Below are positions 24,333-34,153 of a DNA stretch of 64,000 nt, in pieces. The DNA lies in NCBI RefSeq assembly GCF_900217795.1, contig NZ_OBMQ01000008.1, forward strand, positions 62,001 to 126,000, read 5' to 3'. Origin of the DNA: Ureibacillus xyleni. GTDB lineage: Bacteria; Bacillota; Bacilli; Bacillales_A; Planococcaceae. The notes beneath the pieces were generated by a model. It was not told the DNA's origin. It saw only the letters and a list, made by a program, of their open reading frames with translations, and ran no database searches. A program made the translations under genes and the position numbers. The first letter of the stretch is position 1. Each line of letters begins with the position of its first letter.

Positions 24333-25742
24333 TCACGGAATAATTTCAAAGACAGTTCCTTTATTGTAATCCGTCACATTCGCAGAGCCATAAACCCCTA
24401 AATAAAGTCTCGTTTGATCCAGATTCGTTCCTAAACTAACATAATAAGCAGATTGAGACCCAAAATTATAATCCGTTTCAATGACACTATAATCATTTAG
24501 CTGACCATCGATTCTTGCTCGGGTATAAGCTAGAACGCCTCGAGCAGGTGGTGGAGATCCCTCATCCCGGGCGAAATCTGTAAACACCACGCTTCCCGAT
24601 AAATCAGGAATTCTGTGCCCCATATAGGCTTGCACTCCTGTAAGCGCAGTTCCTCTAAACTTATCAGCGCGGGACTCTTGATGATAATAACAAGTTAATG
24701 GCTGAAGACGTTTTACGGAAGTGTTTACGGCATCGTCAAAATAGGCAGTGGAGATCTCATCCAAAGACGGATTTGTAGAGCATTCCTTGATCAACGAAGT
24801 AGGAAAAGTGCCTTCCCACCCTCGCCAGCCAAAATTAGTCAACCCTTCATTCTCAGCTTTTAGAAGTGCAGTTTGAACAAGCTGAATCACCGGTATGGGT
24901 TTATACTGAACGAATGAAAAAATGGACTCGACCAAATCCTGTCCGACATTTCCAACATATTTTATATACTGATTAAAAAAATGTTGATAGGAAATGCCGG
25001 GTATATTTCGAACGCCTTTAGCAATGACCGTAAGTGTTTCCTGAATCGATGGGGGAAGTTCATTAAAACGTGTGACGATAGGTGGGTTATTGATAAATAT
25101 ATTCCGATCCACATCAATTTCAATAATTTTACCGGCGATTTCTAAATCATCCTGGCTCAAATTAAATGGATCATAGCCAGACCCACCATCCCCAGTTGTT
25201 AACACAAGTTTTCCTGTTTCAGGTGAAAAGTTTAAGCTATTGATTCCATTATGATTCATAAACGGTCTACGTAAATTCAGTAATGTCCGTCGTTTTTCTG
25301 GTTGACCATTCGGCGGTACAATCCATTCTTCCACGGTATCAATATGATCATAATGATTTTCTCTATCCAACCACTTGAGATTTAACGTTTTCGGGTCACA
25401 GGGGTCCGGGGTGAAAGAACCTTGAAGCGCGCCTGAACCTTGTGAGCCAGCGACGGAATAATGTAGATAAAACAACCCGTTATAATAAAACCCGGGATGA
25501 AAGGCTAACCCAAGCAAACCGCGTTCATCATAACCACCAGCAGCACCGAGTTGAATGATTCGGGAGCGAATATCTAAAAACGTGTTGATAGTGCCATTTC
25601 CAATGTGAAAAATTTCCCCGACTTGAGTGGCTATAAACAATCGTTCAAATCGATCCCCCGGAAGGATAGCTGTCTTCAAAACAGTGGGTAAATTGATATT
25701 ACTCACAATCGGCTGTAAACCAACTTTCACTTTATTCAACAA
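24333..25742 (-). CDS. Glucose/sorbosone dehydrogenase-like beta-propeller protein
   Basis: A 469-residue protein of the PQQ-dependent soluble sugar dehydrogenase fold. Typical pieces: ERLFIATQVGEIFHIGNG, GYDERGLLGLAFHPGF, NHNGINSLNFSPETGKL, TGDGGSGYDP, GWRGWEGTFP and QAYMGHRIPDL. No signal peptide is seen. PQQ use is not proven; some members bind no PQQ. The start is TTG at 25742 behind AAGGTGGTAGG. Confidence 0.8.
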   Translation of the reverse strand: MLNKVKVGLQPIVSNINLPTVLKTAILPGDRFERLFIATQVGEIFHIGNGTINTFLDIRSRIIQLGAAGGYDERGLLGLAFHPGFYYNGLFYLHYSVAGSQGSGALQGSFTPDPCDPKTLNLKWLDRENHYDHIDTVEEWIVPPNGQPEKRRTLLNLRRPFMNHNGINSLNFSPETGKLVLTTGDGGSGYDPFNLSQDDLEIAGKIIEIDVDRNIFINNPPIVTRFNELPPSIQETLTVIAKGVRNIPGISYQHFFNQYIKYVGNVGQDLVESIFSFVQYKPIPVIQLVQTALLKAENEGLTNFGWRGWEGTFPTSLIKECSTNPSLDEISTAYFDDAVNTSVKRLQPLTCYYHQESRADKFRGTALTGVQAYMGHRIPDLSGSVVFTDFARDEGSPPPARGVLAYTRARIDGQLNDYSVIETDYNFGSQSAYYVSLGTNLDQTRLYLGVYGSANVTDYNKGTVFEIIP

Positions 25743-25863
25743 CCTACCACCTTTATCCGTTTTTTCTTATTCAACAATATGGTTAGAACTTTTTTATTAG
25801 TACAATGGATACCTTCAAAAAAAGGCCGGATTCCAAATGGTAACCCAAGCCTATATAATCAAA

Positions 25864-28008
25864 TCACTCCACCTCAAACCACTCATGCATCTGTCTTAAA
25901 ATTTGCGTTACGTAATTGCGAGCCTCCCGTGCAGTTCGAATCGTTACAAATTGTGCGTGGGCTGGTCGGTTGCGATACTTCATTCGAACATCTGACGTTA
26001 TCATCTTCGCAAAATTCCCCTGTTTTAGCTGCTCTTTCCCTGTAGGCGTTAATATCTCAAAAACATATTGATAGAATAATTTTTTCAATTCAACATCCAC
26101 ATCATTTTCGCGAATTTTTGAAATCTTCCCGAGCAAAAATTCCAGTGGCCCCAGTTCAAGTCCTGTTTTATCTTTTTTATGGATGGTTAGTAAATTGGAA
26201 TACAATGATAACCACGGTTTTTGTTTATCTCCTTCAACTTCTTGGATCATCGTTAATAAACTATCCCACTCAATTTTCGGCAGTATTTGCAGTATCAATT
26301 TTTGGTTTAATTCCAGTTCGATGATTCTAAAATAGCCTAAACACAACATCCCGGCATCACTGATAGAATCAGTATTCTCGGAAATATTTAAGAAAATATT
26401 TTCATTCGAACGCCAAGCTGCTTGTCCCATGGGTGATAACTGTTTAACCCAACTATTTTGTTCAAGTAATGAGTCAAGTTGTTCCTTTTTTTCTTGAAAT
26501 TCAGGAAAAGATTCTAAATAACCTAATAAACATTCTGTGAACTGTGGATCATCAGAATCATTTTGTAAATACGCAAAAGTTAAACATTCAAACTGGATCA
26601 TGCGCGGCTGACCAATTATGTAGTCGATAAATAATAAAACAAATTTCGTAAAATGATGAGGGCTTAACGCCTGAAAAATTCGAATTCCCTCTAAAATGAT
26701 ATCATCAGTAAGAGACGGGGAATTGAGCCATAAATATTTTAGTAAATCAATTTCAATCAGTGGCTGGTTTACATCATCTACAGAAAAATCGGTCCATTGA
26801 TTAATACATTCTATTAAGTTCGTAAAATCTTCATCCTGTAGCTCTTTTGTAATTTCTTCATCTTTATATAACGATTGTAAGGCAGCTGTTTTTTGTGATT
26901 CGATAACTTTTAATTTTTCAAAATAAGAGAGAATCAAATGCACCGAATTTGTGACATACTGCAGTTTATGGTACGGATTTGTCGTTTCTAAGTAATCAAT
27001 TGACAATGTATCTGTTCCTTGTAGTGTTAAATGCTGCATTAAGTAATGATAAAAATCCTTTGTAAGCGGGGGATTTTTTTGTTGGTGCTCGTAAATTTTT
27101 TGTTTATCCCCTTGAAGTGCAAAAATATCCAGTTTATAATTCATCATTTCTTCATAGAACCGGTTTTGTTCATCCATCTGTTTAAATTGGTGAAGTGCAC
27201 GATCAAACTCTCCAATCTTATAAGACGTTAATCCCTCATAATAATGAAGTTCTTCCTTTGGTAGTTTATCCTCGAGTGATCCAATAAGCTTAAATGCATC
27301 CAAAATAAAATGATTCTTGATGAAATATTGTAACTTTTCATATGTATCCTCAGGGGCTTTATCTTTCACTCTTTTTCCTTTAATGTTGGCAAGAACCACC
27401 ATAGGATATCGAGTTATATAACCATTTAATAATTTATGCTGACTATAAAGTTGCGTAATGGTTTGTAGCTCTCTCTTTGAAATTTTAGTATGGAACTTTT
27501 TATTTTCCCGTGAAGTTTCAATTAAGCTTCGTACTTTCGTAATCGTTTCCGTCATCCCTCGCGACTCTGAAAATTGCTTCCATAAAGCGTAAAGTTCATC
27601 ATCATTTTTAATCAAATTCATGATTGAGACAAATTCATCATTTAGAAGCTGTTCAATATGTATATATGTTTTTAATAAAGTTAATTTTTTGCTAACGTAT
27701 TCTTCTGCTGGAGTCTCTTTGGAAAACTCAGCATTCATCCATTGATAAAATGTAACATAGTCTGGTTTTTCCTGGGCTTCTAGCAAAAACGCATTGCTAG
27801 TTCGGTAATAAATACTTAAATAATGTTGTAATCGCGTCTCAAAATCAAATTTTAATACTGTTTGTGGTAACGGAATGTCTCCAGTAAAAATACTTTCAAA
27901 TGTATAAGGGTATGAAAAAGAAAAACGTTCCTCTGCATTTCGATATATATTTAATGGGATAATAGAATCCGTTTGAAAATTATTGAATATTAATTTCTTT
28001 TTAGCCAT
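25864..28008 (-). CDS. Large repeat-rich protein with possible C-terminal HEPN motif
   Basis: A 714-residue cytoplasmic protein, mostly helical, with TPR-like stretches (YYEGLTSYKIGEFDRALHQF). The family is not recognised. The last 42 residues contain R679-N-R-P-A-H684 inside MKYRNRPAHAQFV, which fits the R-x4-H signature of HEPN ribonucleases, followed by a helix (ARNYVTQILRQMHEWF). If real, the protein could be an RNA-cutting defence or stress protein. The gene is monocistronic on the minus strand. Confidence 0.55.
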   Translation of the reverse strand: MAKKKLIFNNFQTDSIIPLNIYRNAEERFSFSYPYTFESIFTGDIPLPQTVLKFDFETRLQHYLSIYYRTSNAFLLEAQEKPDYVTFYQWMNAEFSKETPAEEYVSKKLTLLKTYIHIEQLLNDEFVSIMNLIKNDDELYALWKQFSESRGMTETITKVRSLIETSRENKKFHTKISKRELQTITQLYSQHKLLNGYITRYPMVVLANIKGKRVKDKAPEDTYEKLQYFIKNHFILDAFKLIGSLEDKLPKEELHYYEGLTSYKIGEFDRALHQFKQMDEQNRFYEEMMNYKLDIFALQGDKQKIYEHQQKNPPLTKDFYHYLMQHLTLQGTDTLSIDYLETTNPYHKLQYVTNSVHLILSYFEKLKVIESQKTAALQSLYKDEEITKELQDEDFTNLIECINQWTDFSVDDVNQPLIEIDLLKYLWLNSPSLTDDIILEGIRIFQALSPHHFTKFVLLFIDYIIGQPRMIQFECLTFAYLQNDSDDPQFTECLLGYLESFPEFQEKKEQLDSLLEQNSWVKQLSPMGQAAWRSNENIFLNISENTDSISDAGMLCLGYFRIIELELNQKLILQILPKIEWDSLLTMIQEVEGDKQKPWLSLYSNLLTIHKKDKTGLELGPLEFLLGKISKIRENDVDVELKKLFYQYVFEILTPTGKEQLKQGNFAKMITSDVRMKYRNRPAHAQFVTIRTAREARNYVTQILRQMHEWFEVE

Positions 28009-28181
28009 CTCGTTGCCTACTTTCTAAATAATTGTGAATGCAAGTTACGCATGAATTCATTATATGCATAATCATACAGGTAATTAAACCAATAAAGGGA
28101 AATGTATAGATTTAAGTAACGTATACCTTTGAATGTGTTATTATCAATAGGTTGAATAATAGAAAATAGGAGAGTCCTAGA

Positions 28182-29105
28182 ATGAAAAAGAAATTGAATT
28201 ATTTACTCTTATCTTTAACAACCATCTTTATCGTTGGTTGTAGCGACATAGAAAATGCATCCATTACAGATGTAGAAACAAATCCCCAAGAAGTAACGAC
28301 AGTTGATACAAATAAAGAAAAACCTATCACGACGGTTGATGATGAACCAGTAGTAGAGGAAACACCCACTCAACCAAATAATGAACAGTTCTCAGGCTAC
28401 AAACTGATTGTAGTGGATGGTGGTGATTTGTCTGGATATCGTGAACCTAACGTCGTAGTGAACATTGGTTATGGAGACCGTGAATATTGGGCTTTTACGA
28501 ATGAATACGGGCAATTGGTACGTGTCACTGCTGACGAAATCATTCTACAAAATGACCGGAACGAACCGGTATTATCTTCGGGCAGATACTATGCTGATGA
28601 GGCAAAAGTTCCGGGTGTCGAGAGTGCCGATTTAGATGAAGGACATATCATTGCTGATTCTTTAGGAGGAGTATCAAACGCTTATAATATTACCCCACAA
28701 AATAGTACGCTCAACCGACATGGTGATCAAGCTTATATGGAAGATGCGATTCGTAAAGCTGGTAGAGCCACTCAGTTCGAAGCAATTATCACATATCCGA
28801 ATACGAAAACGCAGATTCCTTCTAGTTATCAGTATACCTACACTTTAAAGGGCAATAAGATTGTTGATACATTTGACAATGTGAACCCAGATAAAGTAAA
28901 CGAATCACTCGGTTTAACAGGAAATAAATCCAATTCAACAAGTTCAACCACAAAAGGAGATATTTCCACTGTTGATACAAACGGCAATGGCCAGGTAACA
29001 ATTAAAGAAGCAAAAGCAGCAGGTTTCAGTATGCCAATAACGAGTGATCATTGGTTATACCCATATATGGATGATCGTGATGGGGACGGCATGGTTGGTG
29101 AGTAA
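28182..29105 (+). CDS. Secreted DNA/RNA non-specific endonuclease lipoprotein
   Basis: A 307-residue lipoprotein: the lipobox FIVGC puts the anchor at Cys20, followed by an acidic Thr-rich linker. The nuclease domain spans about 70-235, with DEGHIIADSLGG at 152-163 (catalytic His155) and the NSTLNRHGD motif at 174-182, as in the NUC/EndA group. The C-terminus carries an Excalibur calcium-binding motif (DTNGNGQVTIKEAKAAG, then DRDGDGMV). It probably degrades nucleic acids at the cell surface. The start follows TAGGAG. Confidence 0.85.
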   Translation: MKKKLNYLLLSLTTIFIVGCSDIENASITDVETNPQEVTTVDTNKEKPITTVDDEPVVEETPTQPNNEQFSGYKLIVVDGGDLSGYREPNVVVNIGYGDREYWAFTNEYGQLVRVTADEIILQNDRNEPVLSSGRYYADEAKVPGVESADLDEGHIIADSLGGVSNAYNITPQNSTLNRHGDQAYMEDAIRKAGRATQFEAIITYPNTKTQIPSSYQYTYTLKGNKIVDTFDNVNPDKVNESLGLTGNKSNSTSSTTKGDISTVDTNGNGQVTIKEAKAAGFSMPITSDHWLYPYMDDRDGDGMVGE

Positions 29106-29136
29106 GCCCTTTGAACTTCGAAGACCATGAAAGTGT

Positions 29137-29165
29137 AAAAAGTCGAATATAATTCGGCTTTTTTA
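29137..29165 (+). terminator. Intrinsic terminator
   Basis: AAAAAGTCGAAT / ATTCGGCTTTTTT hairpin. Confidence 0.8.
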
Positions 29166-29282
29166 ATTTTCGCTTGTCTTATTAATTGAGGAATTTTCCA
29201 TTTTTTGTTTAAATATGTTTATCACCAATCATTACAACATACTATTTAAAAGTATAAAGTACGATAAAATGAGGGATACACG

Positions 29283-30107
29283 ATGCATATAAAAACGATT
29301 GATAAATGTACACTTGTAGATATATTGTCAATTTGGAATGAAGGATTTTCAAATTACTTTGTACCGGTTCATATGGATGTAAATAGCTTTTTAAAGCGTC
29401 TGGCGAATGAAGATATTGATGCTTCCTCTTCCTTTGTTGCCGAAGAAGACGGGCAGCTACAAGGGATTCTACTAAACGGCTTTTATGAACATAATGGTGA
29501 GATCCTTGCTTGGAACGGGGGAACAGCTGTACATCCAAATGCTAGAAGAAAAGGTGTTGGACGTATGCTCCTACAAAAGAGTTTAGTAGAATATAAAGCT
29601 CGTGGTGTGAAACGTGCAAGCCTTGAAGCCATCAAAGAAAATACAGGTGCGATTTTGCTTTATGAGGAGTTTGGCTACAAAATAAAGGATGAACTGATTT
29701 ACTTTAAAGGTCATATTGATAAGCAGGCATCTATTGATGTTGAATTTATAAACCCTAAGCTCCTACCCAAATTATCGATTTATAATGAAGACGTTCCGTG
29801 GCAATGCCGTTTACAAAGTAACTTCTCAGCTCAAGCGGCTATATTTTTTGACCAATCCAAAAATCCAATCGGTTATGCGCTATTTAAACAAACGGGTGAT
29901 GAGACGACGAATATTATCCAACTGGAACTAACGGAAACCGTAACACAAGATGAATTTCTTGCAATGCTCGCTAGTTTAACAGAAGGGGGAAGTTTTAGAA
30001 CGGTCAATACCCCAAGTTCTTCAAGAGCAGCGAACCATTTCATCAACTTAAGGACGGAAGAAATCCTACGCCAAGTATGGATGGAAAAAGAAGTGGGGAG
30101 TGGTTAA
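29283..30107 (+). CDS. GNAT family N-acetyltransferase
   Basis: A 274-residue protein with an N-terminal GNAT domain (VHPNARRKGVGRMLLQKSL is the acetyl-CoA loop; LYEEFGYKI the usual end) and a second, weaker domain of about 100 residues. Stop and next start touch directly (30107/30108), so the two GNAT genes form an operon. Substrate unknown. Confidence 0.85.
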   Translation: MHIKTIDKCTLVDILSIWNEGFSNYFVPVHMDVNSFLKRLANEDIDASSSFVAEEDGQLQGILLNGFYEHNGEILAWNGGTAVHPNARRKGVGRMLLQKSLVEYKARGVKRASLEAIKENTGAILLYEEFGYKIKDELIYFKGHIDKQASIDVEFINPKLLPKLSIYNEDVPWQCRLQSNFSAQAAIFFDQSKNPIGYALFKQTGDETTNIIQLELTETVTQDEFLAMLASLTEGGSFRTVNTPSSSRAANHFINLRTEEILRQVWMEKEVGSG

Positions 30108-30551
30108 ATGTCTGAAACAATTGTACCTTTTACGGGAGAGTCCTTAGAACAATGTATCGAACTGTACATGAATGTTTTTAACAGTGACCCGTGGAATGAA
30201 ACTTGGACATATCAATCTGCAAAGGAAAGATTGACAGATTTAGTGAACACACCTAAATTTCTTGGTTTTCTATTGTTTGATACTGAAAATTTAATTGGTT
30301 TAATAGCAGGTAATAGTAAAAGAACGTATTCTGGATTAACTTTTTATTTAGCTGAACTTTGTGTAAAACATACAACGCAAGGAAAAGGATATGGTTCAAA
30401 ATTGCTGCATTATCTAGAAGATCAATTAAAGCAAAGAAATATTCAAAGCATTTATTTACTAACAGAACCTAGAGGACTTGCAGAAGCGTTTTATCTAAAA
30501 AACGAATATAGAATAAACGACAATAGAGTAGTAATAAAAAAGAATTTATAG
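30108..30551 (+). CDS. GNAT family N-acetyltransferase
   Basis: A 147-residue acetyltransferase (LCVKHTTQGKGYGSKLLHYL for acetyl-CoA binding; FYLKNEYRI near the end). Its ATG follows the stop of the preceding GNAT gene without a gap; GGGGAGTGG inside that gene serves as its ribosome site. Confidence 0.85.
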   Translation: MSETIVPFTGESLEQCIELYMNVFNSDPWNETWTYQSAKERLTDLVNTPKFLGFLLFDTENLIGLIAGNSKRTYSGLTFYLAELCVKHTTQGKGYGSKLLHYLEDQLKQRNIQSIYLLTEPRGLAEAFYLKNEYRINDNRVVIKKNL

Positions 30552-30573
30552 TGTTTTTAACCAACGTGAATTG

Positions 30574-30620
30574 ACCCTATAAGATAGACTTTTTCACTGT
30601 CTATTTTATAGGGTTTTCCT
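30574..30620 (+). terminator. Intrinsic terminator
   Basis: ACCCTATAA-GATAGAC pairs with GTCTATTTTATAGGGT, followed by TTTTCC; the reverse direction also ends the small minus-strand gene next to it. Confidence 0.7.
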
Positions 30621-30629
30621 TGTAGAACT

Positions 30630-30740
30630 TTATTCTTTTCTAAACAACTTATCCCCAAGAGGAATTCCAAACACAACAACCACAAACGTTAAAACTGTTA
30701 GCGCTTCTAAAATAATATACGCAGCTTGATCGAACATCAT
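30630..30740 (-). CDS. Tiny single-helix protein, 36 residues
   Basis: Start at ATGATG (30740/30737) behind AAAGGAGCGAT. One membrane helix (LEALTVLTFVVVVFGIPL) and a charged end (GDKLFRKE). Shape fits small membrane peptides, including type I toxins; no function is claimed. Confidence 0.5.
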   Translation of the reverse strand: MMFDQAAYIILEALTVLTFVVVVFGIPLGDKLFRKE

Positions 30741-30948
30741 ATCGCTCCTTTTGTAATATCCATTTCATAATGCGCAATCATCCGTGCTTTTATAACTTAT
30801 TTTACTTCAAAACAACCATTAGTATGCAGACGTAATTTCATTTACTGTCCACTTGAGCATGATTTTTGTATAATAATGGAATATTGATCTTATTTATAAA
30901 AGAATCTAGCGTTTAAATTTGGATATAAATTGAGGTGGAATGAATTTG

Positions 30949-31509
30949 ATGATAAATACTAGTACATTTCCCGTAATCGAGACGAAAAGATTAATTTTAC
31001 GAGAAGTGTCAATTGAAGATGCGAGCAGCATTTTGACATATCTTTCTGATGAAGAGGTCATGACGTATTATGGCTTAGAACCGTTTCAATCAATAAACGA
31101 TGCGTTGGATGAGATTGCATGGTATCAATCGATATTAAACAATAAAACGGGCATTCGATGGGGAATTACTTTAAAAGAACAAGGTGTTGTGATAGGCAGT
31201 TGCGGTTTTCATAACTATGTTTCCCAGCATTTTCGTACCGAAATAGGCTTTGAATTGAGTAAAGAGCAGTGGGGAAAGGGCATCGCTACTGAGGCGGTTG
31301 CTGCGATAATCAATTACGGATTTGAACAGATGAATTTTCAACGGATCGAAGCATTAATCGAGCCACCTAATCTTCCATCACAAAAGTTAGTAGAAAAATT
31401 AGGGTTTATCAGAGAAGGATTATTAAGAAGCTATGAATATACAAATGGTAAATTTGATGATTTATATATGTATTCTTTGTTAAAGCAAGATTTTGAAAAA
31501 GTAGTTTAA
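30949..31509 (+). CDS. GNAT family N-acetyltransferase, RimJ/RimL type
   Basis: A 186-residue member of the RimJ/RimL branch: TKRLILREVSIEDAS at the start, EIGFELSKEQWGKGIATEAV at the acetyl-CoA loop, and NLPSQKLVEKLGFIREG. It probably acetylates a protein N-terminus or small amine. ATG 30949 has GAGGTGG nine bases before it; ATG 30940 is too close to that site. Confidence 0.88.
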   Translation: MINTSTFPVIETKRLILREVSIEDASSILTYLSDEEVMTYYGLEPFQSINDALDEIAWYQSILNNKTGIRWGITLKEQGVVIGSCGFHNYVSQHFRTEIGFELSKEQWGKGIATEAVAAIINYGFEQMNFQRIEALIEPPNLPSQKLVEKLGFIREGLLRSYEYTNGKFDDLYMYSLLKQDFEKVV

Positions 31510-31520
31510 CTATTCCAAAG

Positions 31521-31551
31521 GGCGCATTTTCTTTAGAAATGCGTCTTTTAT
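31521..31551 (+). terminator. Intrinsic terminator
   Basis: GCGCATTT / AAATGCGT stem followed by CTTTTAT. Confidence 0.7.
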
Positions 31552-31614
31552 CGTTTAAGTGTTTACTGCAGATGCTAGTTATGAGAATCACACTATTACT
31601 ATTAAGTATTGCAT

Positions 31615-31659
31615 AACTAACATTCGTTCTATATAATTACATACTAACGAACGTTAGTT
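31615..31659. promoter_or_regulatory. Two TetR-type operator boxes
   Basis: ACTAACGAACGTTAGT at 31643-31658 is a 7-2-7 palindrome; ACTAACATTCGTTCTA at 31616-31631 is a weaker copy, 27 bp upstream. This is the classic form of a TetR-family operator, but no TetR gene is encoded here. It may be what is left of a deleted regulator gene, or control the peptidase gene that follows. Confidence 0.5.
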
Positions 31660-31801
31660 TACTATTAAGGCGAGGAGGAGTTCGCTAGGATTAAGGGCAT
31701 TAAAGTTTAAAAATATAGATTTCCAATATCCTAAGATGAAAATGTTTGAAATCCAATGTTAAGGCAAAAATTATGAATCACTTATTACAAGGAGAAATAG
31801 G

Positions 31802-34036
31802 ATGAAGTTTAATACTATTTTAATAGCTGTATTTCTTTTTTTAATGGTATTTTTACCAACGCAAAGTACTGCTGCTAGTTTTTCAGAACCTCTTTCCATT
31901 AAAGCAATCTATAAGCATGTTAATCAAATAGCACAGAATCCGCATCCAACAGGTAGTATTGAAAATAAAAAAGTTCGGGAGTATATAGTTGAAGAGCTAA
32001 CTCGTACAGGGTTAAAGCCGACTATTCAAACCGAAGAAATAACAACAACAAATAAAGGAAGAAGTACATTCATCATTACGACAACTGTTCATAATGTAAT
32101 CGTAAAATTAAGTGGTACTGAAGGGAAGAAAGCGGTCGTTATAATGGCGCATTATGATTCTGTACCATTCGGACCTGGAGCAAACGATGATGGTGTTGCT
32201 GTAGCGAGTATGTTGGAGATGGCGAAAAATCTTAAGGAAAAAGATTTTAAAAATGATGTCATCTTCTTATTTACGGATGCTGAAGAGTTAGGGATGCTAG
32301 GAGCAAAAGTTTTTTGGGAAAGACATCCACTAGCCAAAGATGTTGGCATGGTAATGAATCTCGAATCCCGGGGTTCAAAAGGGCCTATGACAATGTTCCA
32401 AACTAGTCGCCAAAATGGGTGGTTAATCGAAGAATTCTCTAAAGTAGCCCCAAATCCAGTAGCCAGTTCTCTAACAGGAGATTTTTATAAGTTAATGCCC
32501 AATGATAGTGATTTAACTATCCCGATTAATAAAGGGGTTCCGGGGATAAACCTAGCTTATGGCGAAGGTTGGACAGACTACCATTCCGAAATGGACAACC
32601 CCGACCAATTAAATAGACCTACTGTAAAACACGTTTCAAATACCATTTATGAACTAACGAATCACTTTTCTCAACAAGATCTCACAACCATAAAGAAAAC
32701 AGATAAAATCTATTTTAGTTTTTTGGGAAAAGTAGTCCATTACTCAAAAGACCTTATGTACATATTTACAGCTGCAATTACGATTCTGTTTATGATTTGC
32801 ATTATAAGAGCTTTGAAAATGAAGGTACTCGAATGGAAGAAGTTGTTGTTTGGTTTTTTAGGGATATTCGTAACGATGGTTTTGGTTGGGGCAGTAAACT
32901 TTTCTTTATGGTTGTTAATAAAAAGCACGTGGGCAAATGATGTTAAAGTATGGGACACAGTTTATCATGCAAATTATTTTTTAATAGCCTTTATTTCGCT
33001 GACCGTCCTTTTAAGTATAGTATTGTATCAATATTTGTTTAAAAAAGTAGCAAGAAACGAATTATTTGTTGGAGGTTTAATATGGTGGGCACTGTTGCTA
33101 ATAATAACGACCATATTTTTACCTGGCGCCACTTATTTATTTGCGTGGCCATTATTAATAATGTTGCTCTCGATTCTATTAATAAGAAGCAAAGGGTTAT
33201 CATTCAGTATGACTATTATTTCAGTTGCGACTATAGTTTTACTTTATATCCCATTCTATAAAATGCTTTTCACATGGATGCAGATTAGTATGGTGGTACC
33301 AATGCTTGCCACAATGGTACTCTTATTTATAAGCATATTACCAGTAATTGAAGTTTTAACAAAAAGACGTATCAAACTAATATTACTAAGTATTACTGCA
33401 TTATTGTTTATCTTTACAGCAGTTAATAGTAATCCGAACGAAAATCTTCCTCTAGATAGCAATCTCTTTTATAGTGTTAACTCGAATACGAAACAGGCTT
33501 ATTGGATTAGTAAAACGGAATTAAATGAATGGACACAACAATTTTTTTCTGACGGTACTACACAAAATTTAGATGACTTTATCCCAAATAGAGGGTTTAT
33601 TTCTAACGTTTTAGTAAATGAAGCTCCATATATTAATTATCCTTCTCCAAATTTACAGATTATAACAAATGAAATTCAGGGAAGTACAAGAAGAATAAAA
33701 TTAAAAGCAGCAGAAGGTACCAGTGCTAGATCATTTATGCTGGAGTTTAAAGAAGGAGAAGTGTTAGAGGCGTTTATTAACGGTAAAGAAATTGTCGCTT
33801 CATTAGGTGATGAAAATTTGGGGAAATGGCGTCTTACATATTACGGTGTTTCAAATAAAGGGTTTGATTTGGAAGTTGTGCTAAAGAATTCAAATCCCGT
33901 AACAATTAAGGTAACGGATTGGTATGATGCACTTCCTTCATTTGTAAACACCATGTATTCACCGAAACCCGATTCTTTAACGTCAAGGTTAGAATATAGT
34001 GACTCAACTCTAGTAACAAAAGAGATAGAATTATAA
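31802..34036 (+). CDS. M28 family membrane metallopeptidase
   Basis: A 744-residue protein. A signal peptide is followed by an M28 (aminopeptidase-type) zinc domain outside the cell: H117-x-D119 in MAHYDSVPFGPGANDDG, with D129 and E161/E162 in FTDAEELG, and E188 in NLESRG. After residue 310 come eight or so membrane helices, then an extracellular C-terminal domain of about 200 residues. This order is that of the vacuolar-membrane-protease-like M28 proteins. The ATG follows AAGGAG. Substrate unknown. Confidence 0.85.
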   Translation: MKFNTILIAVFLFLMVFLPTQSTAASFSEPLSIKAIYKHVNQIAQNPHPTGSIENKKVREYIVEELTRTGLKPTIQTEEITTTNKGRSTFIITTTVHNVIVKLSGTEGKKAVVIMAHYDSVPFGPGANDDGVAVASMLEMAKNLKEKDFKNDVIFLFTDAEELGMLGAKVFWERHPLAKDVGMVMNLESRGSKGPMTMFQTSRQNGWLIEEFSKVAPNPVASSLTGDFYKLMPNDSDLTIPINKGVPGINLAYGEGWTDYHSEMDNPDQLNRPTVKHVSNTIYELTNHFSQQDLTTIKKTDKIYFSFLGKVVHYSKDLMYIFTAAITILFMICIIRALKMKVLEWKKLLFGFLGIFVTMVLVGAVNFSLWLLIKSTWANDVKVWDTVYHANYFLIAFISLTVLLSIVLYQYLFKKVARNELFVGGLIWWALLLIITTIFLPGATYLFAWPLLIMLLSILLIRSKGLSFSMTIISVATIVLLYIPFYKMLFTWMQISMVVPMLATMVLLFISILPVIEVLTKRRIKLILLSITALLFIFTAVNSNPNENLPLDSNLFYSVNSNTKQAYWISKTELNEWTQQFFSDGTTQNLDDFIPNRGFISNVLVNEAPYINYPSPNLQIITNEIQGSTRRIKLKAAEGTSARSFMLEFKEGEVLEAFINGKEIVASLGDENLGKWRLTYYGVSNKGFDLEVVLKNSNPVTIKVTDWYDALPSFVNTMYSPKPDSLTSRLEYSDSTLVTKEIEL

Positions 34037-34056
34037 AAAATCTTGTTTAATTAATT

Positions 34057-34098
34057 AAAGGTAGCTACGATTAAGACTTTAGTCATGGCTACCTTTAA
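34057..34098. terminator. Bidirectional terminator between convergent genes
   Basis: AAAGGTAGC / GCTACCTTT stem with a second short GACTTTAGTC stem inside the loop; it lies between the + peptidase and the - quinone oxidoreductase. Confidence 0.7.
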
Positions 34099-34153
34099 TG
34101 TTTGTACACTATTAAAAATGATAAATCACATTGAATAATAACTAGTTTTGGTC

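Noticed and set aside
29242..29538. 98-codon minus-strand ORF
   Set aside because: Shadow of the GNAT gene on the + strand.
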